DNA of 64,000 bases, taken from positions 869,001 to 933,000 of the forward strand of contig JAPDOI010000133.1 of NCBI GenBank assembly GCA_029168955.1. The letters are read 5' to 3'. The position numbers and the translations under genes were made by a program. The stretch is from Aplectana chamaeleonis. Lineage: Eukaryota; Nematoda; Chromadorea; Rhabditida; Cosmocercidae. Below, piece by piece: positions 54,593 to 64,000 of the stretch. Each line of letters starts with the position of its first letter. Position 1 is the stretch's first letter. The notes under the pieces are model-generated. The model had not been told where the DNA came from. It was given only the letters and a program-made list of their open reading frames with translations, and did no database searches.

Positions 54593-55640
54593 TTAGTTAC
54601 CAGCGTTTTTCAGCAAACAGCCCAAATAACAGAAATCTTCAACCAGTTCGATACCTTGTCCGTCCACGCAAACTCCCGTTGAAGGCCTCTGAGAGACCCA
54701 CATCTGCTCGCATTTGTCGGGACGAATACGAAGTTCATAGGCTGCGGCATACTCCGAAAGGAGGAGGATCACGTCCGCGGGAAACTGTTCTGCAACTCTA
54801 CCCATGATGTCATCAACGGCGAAGTTGAATAGAAAAGGTCCTGCTACAGCTCCTTGCCCTTCTCCTGTTTTCACCTCGAAAGCTGACGTAAACCCGACAG
54901 GAGTACGAGCTGCTGCTGTTGTTCCTTTGTTCATGTCCTCGTTCAGTCGAACATACTTTTCCGGGACTCTATCGGCTCGCAGAGCGTTGAGCAATCGATA
55001 ACGACGAGGAGAGTAGAATGCGGCTTCAAAGTCCAAAAAAGCAAGCTGTAATTGCTTCGAATGCCGCTGCCACGATTCAATTACTCTTCTCACAAGGAAC
55101 ACTTAGTCGATGGTCGATCTTCCAGGTCCAAACCGGCTTGCTCATCTCCGGTCGTTCCTTCACGATGTTTGATAAGTCGCTCGAGAATGATACGTTCTAA
55201 AACCTTGTACATGACACGAAGTAGAGAGATTCCTCTGTAGTTCTTAGGATCCGTGACGGATAGCTTCTTGTGAAAAGGTACGATGATCGCATGTCTCCAC
55301 GAGTCGGGTATCCTTTCGCTCATCCATATAGCACGGATGGTGTGGATCATTTCACGACTCTCAGACGGAGGAATAGCTTTCAGCATTTCAGCAGTGATGT
55401 TGTCATCTCCACCTGCCTTTCCATTCTTCATTTTCCGGACACAATCCAAAACTTCAGACTCAGTCGGCGGTTCCTCACTGACATCGTAATGTGCTCTCTG
55501 AACGGGAGCTCAGGTACTGATGGCGCTGGACGATTCAGTAATGAACTAAAGTAATCCTTCCATATTGGCAGCGTCGCATCACCAACTGCAACTCCATTGG
55601 TAGTGTTCAAGACAGGAGAACATCTCTTCATCTTCCCGCA
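54593..55640 (-). pseudogene. RTE-1 copy C linker and reverse transcriptase (YADD deleted)
   Basis: Pieces: MKRCSPVLNTTNGVAVGDA, MKNGKAGGDDNITAEMLKAI, PFHKKLSVTDPKNYRGISLL, VIESWQRHSKQLQLAFLDFE followed by AAFYS, GEGQGAVAGPFLFNFAVDDI, then PADVILLLSEYAAAYELRIR. Compared with copy B, the stretch holding LEYADDIVLFAENN is deleted between PADVIL and the AAAYEL block, which alone would abolish polymerase activity. Confidence 0.88.
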
Positions 55641-55780
55641 GCTCTACACGTCCACTCTCGTTCGCGGTCACTTTGAAGCTGCCGACGCAACTTCCTCCTC
55701 AGACGCTTCTCCAACACGAAGTTTCCTGCAGTTCGGAGAGCAAATACTCTGTTGTAGGTAGATCTTGTTTCCTCTGAGAC

Positions 55781-56800
55781 TTAGGCGAGCTTCTTCTTGA
55801 GCTGTACAACCGGGAGTGCTTCGTTCGAAGCGTCCTGGACGCACTTGACGAAAGAGTCTGCATCGCAAAGTTTCTTCTTGGTCCGTACTCCAATACGAAT
55901 AGAAACGCGTTGTCGGAATTTCCTTCTGCATTCTTCATCACTGAGACTTGTCATATCATTCCTCCGGAGAGGCTCAGCCCCTCGCTCCCTCTTATGAATC
56001 CTTGCAGTGAAGTTCAACAGAACTGGACGGTGATCCGAATCGAATGCGACATCCCTCACAGCTCTAAATCTCCGAATGTCCGATACCGGAATATCCCTCG
56101 TCAGAACATAGTCGAGCTGTAGTTTCAAAGTTGTCATCTTCCGCTTCCGCTGCTCTTCCAGAGATAGCTGGGTTGGTCCCTGCCACGTAAGCTGATGGCG
56201 GCGATGATTCCTCTTAGATGTCGATGCAATAATCAAACCACTGCGATCACACAAGTCGACAAGGCGGTAGCCCTTTTCCGATGTTAGCTCCACTGGATAG
56301 AACCTTTTACCAAGTACTTCGGATTCTTGATCAAGTCCCATCTTCGCATTTGCGTCAATCCCCACGACAACAGCATGTTGACAGGGTATCCTGGCCAGCA
56401 ACGTATTGAGTTCCTCATAAAACGCATCCTTCGAATTGTCTTCGGCGGTTTCAGTGGGCGCATGAGCACTCACTATCCACAGATTGAATCCTCTGTGATC
56501 CCGCAGTCGCACAAATGCATTCCTACACGACGTTGAGCCGAATTCCTCGATCATACCATTGTAGTCCTTCCTTACAGCTATCGCACAGCCTCCCACTCTC
56601 CTATCATCAGCGTTACCGCAGTAGATGGCGTACTCTCCGACGTTGATGACGGGTCTATCCTTGAGGCGAGTTTCCTGCAAAGCAGCAAACGGTGCATGGA
56701 AATAGCTCAGAAGATTGGACAGCGCAGATTGTTGGATATCACTCGACAATGACCGGCAATTCAGGGTGGCGAAATTGTGGCTTGTGGCCAAAGACTCCAT
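55781..56800 (-). CDS. RTE-1 AP endonuclease ORF (intact 339 codons, linker truncated)
   Basis: The longest uninterrupted LINE frame in the window. It starts MESLATSHNFATLNCRSLSS (the N in NCR is the first APE motif), then AALQETRLKDRP (catalytic E at about residue 42), LWIVSAHAPTETAEDN, HAVVVGIDANAKMGLD (D-x-N at about residue 150), HRRHQLTWQGP, KLQLDYVLTRDIPVSDIRRF and VAFDSDHRPVLLNF (SDH at about residue 255). The family enzyme nicks the target to prime reverse transcription. The frame ends after VVQLKKKLA by a shift; the linker and RT continue in other frames (55090-55640). It probably no longer makes a full polyprotein. Confidence 0.85.
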   Translation of the reverse strand: MESLATSHNFATLNCRSLSSDIQQSALSNLLSYFHAPFAALQETRLKDRPVINVGEYAIYCGNADDRRVGGCAIAVRKDYNGMIEEFGSTSCRNAFVRLRDHRGFNLWIVSAHAPTETAEDNSKDAFYEELNTLLARIPCQHAVVVGIDANAKMGLDQESEVLGKRFYPVELTSEKGYRLVDLCDRSGLIIASTSKRNHRRHQLTWQGPTQLSLEEQRKRKMTTLKLQLDYVLTRDIPVSDIRRFRAVRDVAFDSDHRPVLLNFTARIHKRERGAEPLRRNDMTSLSDEECRRKFRQRVSIRIGVRTKKKLCDADSFVKCVQDASNEALPVVQLKKKLA

Positions 56801-57010
56801 GAACTCCTGAGGTACGGATCCTAAGGTGTTACGGACCAGAGGCCTTAGTGTGCCGGACGGCGTTTATGCAATGTGTGGGATACTTTCGCGATATAGTTGT
56901 GTACGCTATATCACTCGAACGTTCCCTGTGTACACTCAAACGTCTGCTGGGTTCAGTAGAAACAGGGGCACCAACGAGCAGGTACCAACAGACTTGTATA
57001 CACACCCCCA

Positions 57011-57921
<911 letters not shown>

Positions 57922-60300
57922 CATGATTATATCACTTGTTTCTACGCCAATCTAAGATCGCTGGTCAAGAACTCGTGTTATGTCGACCGTATACTTGGTT
58001 CTCGTTACGATATTTACGCTTTCTCGGAATCTTGGCTCAAGCAAAGTCATAGTACCTCTGCACTGTTCAGCAACTGGATTTAGGAATATGATGTCATTCG
58101 ATGTGATAGGCCCAAAGTATGTGGTGGAGGGGTTATTTTGATTTTAAAGGCATCGTACACGATAAAAACCATGCTTGGGTTTTGACTTTTTCGTGTTGTT
58201 ATATCCCTATAGTGACTGAAGATTGCAAAAAGCCCCCTCAAAAATGTCAACTATTCAAGAAAAACCCATTTCAAAAAAGCTTAATACAAATTTGAAGTTC
58301 CCGCCGATATCGACTTGGGATAGTTGCGCGAAGAACGGAAGGAACACTTTTACGATTCGATCTTATGCGCAGCGTTGGAAGCGATTCACCGAGGACGGCA
58401 TTCAGACCAGCGATCATTTTTCCTTGAACGAAACTAAAAAGGGTTACTAGCCTGCTGCATCCATTGCTGTCAGCTGCTTTCGATCGATGCCGAATGCGAA
58501 ATTGAGTGGCGTATGAATTGTGCCCTACGACGCGTCAACGCACGATCGCCGGCAGCGACCACGGGGTTTTGTTCCTTGTAACAACGGATCGACCCCAAGG
58601 CCGGCCCCCAAAACCCAGGAAGCCCTTTTGCGGTAAGCGATTCTCCATTCAGAGGCGATTTTGAAACTCCAAACTTTCTGAGTGACATTATTATGACCCA
58701 CTAGTCCGACTGAACGCAAAAGCTGGATTTCGGTTTTCATCGTGTACGATGCCTTTAAGGAACTCTTTTTCACATTCCACGGTTTTCTGTGAGTCTGTTA
58801 GTGAAGGGTATGAGATACTTGCTCTGGATATTCTCGGTAATGGGGACTCTTTCGGATTTGTGGTTGTTTATAGATCACCTTCTTGCTCCACAGTGAACTC
58901 AAATCAGCTTATCAAGGTCATTAGCGATTTAATAACCAACGAAAGTCCCACTGTGGTAGTGGGTGATTTTAACCTTCCGGAAATTTGTTGGGTAACTCTG
59001 AAAACTAGCTCAACCATTGGCGAATCATTCGTGAACATGCTGCAAAATCATGAAATGGTACAACTAATCAATGAGCCGACAAGAAACAGTGCTATTCTCG
59101 ATCTTTTGATAGCTAGTAGTTCTGATTCATGTAGCAACGTCTCAATCCAGGAGCCAGTGGGCACAAGTGATCATAATAGTATAGTTTTTCACATCAATGG
59201 TGTTTCGCCTAATAATTCGTTAGTTAATCGCCGGTCCTTTGGCAAGCGTATTCTAAGCCAGGTGTGCACTCACCTTTCAAATATCCGTTGGATAGACTCT
59301 TTCGAGAAGCTCACGTCCGTAAATGACGAGTACAAAATGTTTATAGATATATTGTATCACACACTGGACTTGTTCATCCCCTGGACTGTAGTACGAGCTG
59401 AGATTAGGGCTCTCCCTCCTCACTTGGTTAAAATGATAGAACATCGTGATTGCCTTTATGAGTACGCGAAACAAAGCGGGTACTGGAATAAATTTGAAGA
59501 ATTTTCTGCCACTTTTCATAAGGAATTAACGAAATGCAACAAAAATATTGAAAAAAGGATAGTTGAATCGAGGGATCAAAACAACTTCAAATATGTGAAG
59601 TTTAAACTTTCGGACTCGGGTGAAAAAGGTATAGGAAGTTTGAAGCAAAATGATAAAATTGCAGTCACGGGCTCGGATAAGGCTCAAGTGCTAGCTGACC
59701 AGTTTGAAAGCGTTTTTGTCGAAGATGATGGTAATCTTCCCGACTTTCATTCAATTTTGGACTCACCAATAGCCACATTCCCATGGTTTCACGGGCAAGA
59801 GGTGCTTCAAGTTTTGTTGAAGTGGCGTCGGTCCTCTTCGGTTACCCAGATCAAATACTTTTTGCGTTCATTAAAGAAGTTGCACATGTGATTGCTGACC
59901 CACTGGCATACATTTATAACCAATCCATGATGTTTAGTGAAGTCCCGTCGCTCTGGAGTCATTATTTTGTTTCTCCGATTTTGAAGAAGCAACCATATAA
60001 TGATCCGTAAAATTATAGACCAGTGAGTATCACATCGCTGTTTTGCAGGCTTTTCGAAAAAGTACTGAAAACTCACATTGTCTCGCACTTACAAGGTAAC
60101 GGCATAATACCACCTGCAGCACGGTTTTGTAAGTGGAAGGTCTGTGGAGACAAACTTACTGGAGTGCGTCAACCAATGGTCACATATTCTTGATGATAAG
60201 GGTGCATGCGATGTGATATACTTGGACTTTGCGAAAGCTTTCGATAGGGTCAGTCATCGCAAATTGATGTATAAAATCAAAAAAACTAGGATTTCACCCA
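57922..60300 (+). pseudogene. CR1-like pol (AP endonuclease, RT part)
   Basis: YDIYAFSESWLKQ (catalytic E), CGGGVILIL, then after the MITE RNSFSHSTVFCESVSEGYEI, VVVYRSPSCSTVNSN, VVVGDFNLPEICW (D-x-N), NSAILDLLIASS and GTSDHNSIVFH (SDH). 58749-59891 is a 380-codon open stretch reaching into the linker (RDCLYEYAKQSGYWNKFEEF, ALPPHLVKM). Then come a frameshift, PSLWSHYFVSPILKKQPYND, a stop, NYRPVSITSLFCRLFEKVLK and VIYLDFAKAFDRVSHRKLMY (motif A). The endonuclease half is nearly intact; the RT is truncated. Confidence 0.87.
58148..58754. mobile_element. TTAA MITE, AGGCATCGTACACG subfamily
   Basis: TTAA at 58144-58147 and 58755-58758; ends AGGCATCGTACACGATAAAA and CATCGTGTACGATGCCT. Removal with one TTAA gives GGGVILIL-RNSFSHSTV in frame. 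Confidence 0.95.
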
Positions 60301-60306
60301 CTGGTG

Positions 60307-60590
60307 CTCTGAGAAAATCGGTACCGCTGGTTTCGCGATAGCCCCGAGATTCTTGCTGGTATCGCGATAGGGTATCGGCAGTTGATTGGCGGCTCCGCGA
60401 TCGTGGAGAAGTGGTGTGTGACGCAGTCGCCCCGCGATAGCCTTATGTCGGCTCCGCAGTCCGATAAAGAGGTAGCGTAGACAACACGGCTCCTCGGTGA
60501 AACAGCGTCGGCACCGCGATGAGTGTGCAGGCTTCCAGTATCCCGTCGGCTCCGCGTTCGACACACCTCCGAACTGGCACACATCAGTCA
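60307..60590. mobile_element. CTCTGAG-type element, one end visible
   Basis: Starts CTCTGAGAAAATCGGTACCG, followed by degenerate ggctccgcgat/ccgcgatagc words to about 60560. The opposite end is not recognisable. Confidence 0.65.
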
Positions 60591-61204
60591 TACTGCAGTA
60601 TCGATCAAATTTCCAACTAGACTCGCCGATATCTATTCCGGTGCTCTCCGAATTCGTTTTTTTATGTTATCCTTATTTTGACCATAGCATACACTGCCAG
60701 TGTAGTAAAATTGGCTTTATACTGAATTTCCATCTTAAGCGTTAAGTCTTTTTTATGTTGCTGCATTAACTAATATAATCTTGAACGCCTGTTTGTGCTC
60801 ATGTGTCTCCGCGTATCACGCTTTTTGTATTCTTCGAGATTTCTGTTTCAAAACTGCAGCAACCACGATCTAAGAAACAATGCCGTGTGTTACATATCCT
60901 GAATTTTTGGGTGTTTTTCGCAGTCCACCTGAATTTCGGCATTCGTCCATTAGGTAGAGGGACGAGTAGGTCATTCGACACTAAAAATAAACGAAAGAAT
61001 ATTGCATTTTCAAAAAACAACTGCTCCCGAAAAATTGAAAATTTCAATGGAAACTGTCAGAAAGTTTCAGATGAACGAATCTTTAAAATATCGCCGTTTT
61101 GACAGTTATGAAGGAGGGAGTGTAATTCAATTATCTCTTTTTGAATTGCCGGATTGAATGAAAATTCCAAATTAAAACTTCAAAATTTCCGAATGAGTGA
61201 ACTA
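60591..61204. other. Unassigned spacer
   Basis: AT-rich, no supported feature. Ends at the TA (61203-61204) bordering fold-back copy 3. Confidence 0.45.
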
Positions 61205-64000
61205 CAATACCCACCCTAAGTTTTGGTAAAAAGGCGAAAAAAACGCGGAAAATCGCTTTTTTCGTCTTTTGATCATAACTCGCTTCACAGTTGACGCTTT
61301 TCAAATTTGAAGACATTTTTGGAATCAGCATTGATCATTCTTTCTTTTTGATCTATACATGGCTTACTCTCAAACAAGGCATATAGATTTGACACAATCA
61401 ATCGAGCGAGAAGTGGGAAAATTATAAATGCTGAAATGTGTAACTGTGTCTACTTTGGTCTATTCAACTTGTTTTTGATTTGGATTTTTTCATTTCAGAA
61501 ATTTTATTTCTTTTTGATTTTTTTAATTTTTCAAATTTTAATTCCACTTCAACTCTCGGCATTATTTCATTCAGTTATTTGTTTAATATTTCTTAGTGTT
61601 GTCTGTAACATTCTTCTTTATACAACACTTTTATATGAATTCTCACTATAATTTGAATACTTATACATTTCAATTTCATTCATGTAATTATTGTTTTATT
61701 TAAAAAAATGTTTTTGCTAACAATGTTAAACAACTATTTGGTATCAATCGTTTTAGCTCTATCCTCAGACAAACCATTCAAAACGGTAAAAACCTCGAGC
61801 CTCAACAATGGAGGAGGTAGTTTGGGTTTCAATCTCTTGTATCAATATTCAAAATTTCTGGGATTATTTTCGGAATTTGAAAATAACAGCCGTCGTCCTA
61901 ATTTTAAGAAAGTTTGCAAGTTTAAGAAAGAGGTTATTTCTTGAAGTAGCTATGACACATTTCGCCCTCCCAAGATGTTGAAAATTTTCAGATTTAATGA
62001 AACTTGAACCTGAAAAAACCTTACCAGTCGATTTTTGTAGTATTGCTGACTTCGAAACTGTCTCTATACCTGGGAAACAGTCAAGATTTACTTCTAATCT
62101 TGTATGAACTTCGTTCTGGCGATCGTCAACCTTCAGCTTACTCGTATCTCCACTCCCTCCACTCTGTCTCTCTCCATTTCCCTCGACGATCTGACGCACT
62201 TCTCGCTCGCGAACAGTCCTCCGAATTGGATTGAATTCGCGCAGCAGGGATGGACTGGAGAGCCAGACCACCCAGCAGCCAGCGCGCGCGGCTGCGGCGC
62301 GTCACCGCAGTGATTAATCTCCTAAGGCCTCTTTCAGAGTGCGATCGCTGATCGATGCGATGACATGTTTTGAATACAGATCGACATGCGACGCGATCTC
62401 AACCGATGTTCATGTTTATTATCCCATCGCGTCGCTCGGCGATGGAACTCTGAAAGAAGTTCAAGCGAAAGGTCCGCCTCGACTAATTGACGGCTCGTCT
62501 TCGAATGCGAATATAAATCATCAAAAACAAGGATAGTGTCGGAATATGGAATTTTCTTTGGTTTTCCGATTTTTTTTTCATAAAAAGTTTAGATCTATCC
62601 GGATGCTAAGAGGAAAACTCTTTGTGGTTCTCTATCAATATGTGAATCTCACCCATTGTTCTTCTTGAAATTAAAAACAGACCTTCGATTCAGGTTTAGC
62701 ACCTTAAAGGAATTCCTTGAGGTTTGACAGCTAACAATGCTCAACCTCCTAAAATTGCTTTCTTCAAAGTATTTCCAATTTTCTCCACATTTCTGGGGCA
62801 TTTTTCGGAAATCGGTAGGTCAAATCCAATCAGAAATCAGATAATCAAAAATCGAAATTTCGCCTATCCCTGGTCCCTAGTGAGGTATGGTAAGAATCTA
62901 CGCAGGCTTGTGGGAACGCAGTGGTGTTCATATGGTCCAGTTGTGGATGCTTTTTTGCTACAGATCGAGGAATCAAAGTTATTTCCAGGAACCATGCTGC
63001 CCGGGACGAGCGACGCGACGCAATGTTTACCATCAATATCGACCGAAAATCGATATGCTTGATATGCACTGTCGCCGCCGCTGGTCGCGGGCAAAATGAT
63101 CCCGGCCTATTCGATTGAGCACGACCTTTTGCTTTAGTCGATGCGCGGCCGCACGCGCTTTCCGCTTTGTGGTCCGCGACCAAGGATTTACTCACCGAAG
63201 GCACGAATATTTCAAGAGGTTACTGTCAAGGGTCTTTCCCCACAGTAGCACAGATAACACAGAGTTTTCCTCGTAGAATTCGGATAAATCTGTCTTTCAA
63301 ATTAAAAAAAAACGGAAAACTCAAGAAAATTCCATATTCCCACCCTATTCCTTGTATTTAATGTTTTAAATCCGCATTTGACGATGCCGTCAATTGATTG
63401 AGGCAGACTTTTCGCTTAGGAGATTAATCACTGCGGTGACGTGCCGCAGCCGCGCGCGCTGGCTGCTGGGTGATCTGGCTCTCCAGTCCATCCTGCTGCG
63501 CGAATTCAATCCGATTCGGGGGACTGTTCTCGGCGAGGAGTGCGTCAGATCGTCGAGAGAAATGGAGAGAGACAGAGTGGAGGGAGTGGAGATACGTGTA
63601 AGCTGAAGGTTGACGATCGCCAGAACGAAGTTCATACAAGATTAGAAGTAAATCTTGACTGTTTCCCAGGTATAGAGACAGTTTCGAAGTCAGCAATACT
63701 ACAAAAATCGATTATTAAGGTTTTTAAGGTTCAAGTCTCATTAAATCTGAAGATTTTCAACATCTTGGGAGGGCGAAATGTGTCATACCTACTTCAAGAA
63801 ATAACCTCTTTCTTAAACTTGCAAACTTTCTTAAAATTAGGACGACGGATGTTATTTTCGAATTCTGAAACTAATCTCAGAAATTTCGAATATTGATACA
63901 AGTGATTGAAACTCAAACTACCTCCTGCATTGTTGAGGCTCGAAGTTTTTACCGTTTTGAATGGTTCGTCTGAGGATACAGCTAAAACGATTGATATCCA
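61205..64000. mobile_element. Long-arm fold-back DNA element, copy 3 (continues past the window)
   Basis: Left terminus CAATACCCACCCTAAG after TA, left arm to about 62324, loop to about 63417, right arm from 63418 to the window end. Highly similar to copies 1 and 2 throughout, which suggests recent spread. Confidence 0.93.

Larger units (their letters stand above)
53121..57008 (-). mobile_element. RTE-type LINE, family RTE-1, copy C
   Basis: 5' end at 57008, 3' end at 53121 (tail agtcaaagaaagtcagta). The direct 10-bp repeat CATATTATTA lies at 53111-53120 and 57009-57018. About 3.1 kb after subtracting the CTCTGAG-type insert at 53788-54571. It has the least damaged endonuclease of the three copies, but a deletion in the RT removes the catalytic YADD motif. 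Confidence 0.93.
57922..60306 (+). mobile_element. CR1-like LINE, endonuclease and RT N-terminal half
   Basis: Plus strand. It starts HDYITCFYANLRSLVKN, is split by a TTAA MITE (58148-58754), continues through endonuclease and RT, and is cut at 60306 by a CTCTGAG-type element. Similar in protein to the LINE at 42774-51240 (VVVYRSPSC, GDFNLPEICW). Catalytic RT motif C and the C-terminus are missing. Confidence 0.88.

Overview
The window looks like a retroelement- and MITE-dense stretch of a nematode genome. The strongest marker is one exact copy of the 22-nt nematode spliced leader SL1 (10106-10127), supported by RTE, CR1-like, Tc1, hAT-like and TTAA-flanked palindromic elements. The RTE protein resembles RTE copies I recall from hookworms (strongylid, clade V); that is recollection, not a search. 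No bacterial-type operon, CRISPR, rRNA or tRNA was recognised, and no intact host protein-coding gene is certain.

Layout. 1-1472: broken 5' part of an RTE element (family RTE-1, copy A). 1930-3100: ~112-bp tandem repeat with a hairpin in each unit. 5044-7949: fold-back DNA element (copy 1) inserted in a minus-strand CR1-like LINE (7952-10090) that also carries a TA-flanked MITE. 10106-11090: small plus-strand CR1 derivative that begins with SL1. 11183-15430: two direct copies of a ~1.05-kb block (TTAA MITE plus possible small exons of a host gene). 15666-20210: hairpins, fold-back repeats and GC-rich or AT-rich degenerate repeats. 21346-25034: another LINE coding for a 2A-like motif, a PHD finger, an AP endonuclease and RT. 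26265-33090: one GGTCGGTAC-type repeat split by two hAT-like elements, each with an 8-bp target duplication. 33532-39275: TTACATGTAA-palindrome element holding fold-back copy 2. 39545-42773: fold-back repeat, 42-bp minisatellite, a TIR element and a hAT-type end. 42774-51240: nested stack: a CR1-like LINE split by a TTAA MITE and by RTE-1 copy B, itself split by a second RTE family (RTE-2). 51890-52700: Tc1 transposase remnant. 53121-57008: RTE-1 copy C, the best preserved, inserted in an ATT microsatellite. 57922-60306: CR1-like LINE split by a MITE. 61205-64000: fold-back copy 3, cut by the window end.

The elements can be read as a stratigraphy because several target duplications are still visible (12 bp for RTE-2, 10 bp for two RTE-1 copies, 8 bp for two hAT-like elements, TTAA or TA for the MITEs). 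At four sites, removing the insert and one target copy restores an open reading frame or a paralogous sequence. All LINE coding regions carry frameshifts or deletions, except the 339-residue endonuclease ORF of RTE-1 copy C. The most unusual signals are SL1 sequence at the 5' ends of CR1-like copies (trans-spliced LINE transcripts copied back into DNA) and the 2A-like translational recoding motif in the LINE near 21.5 kb.
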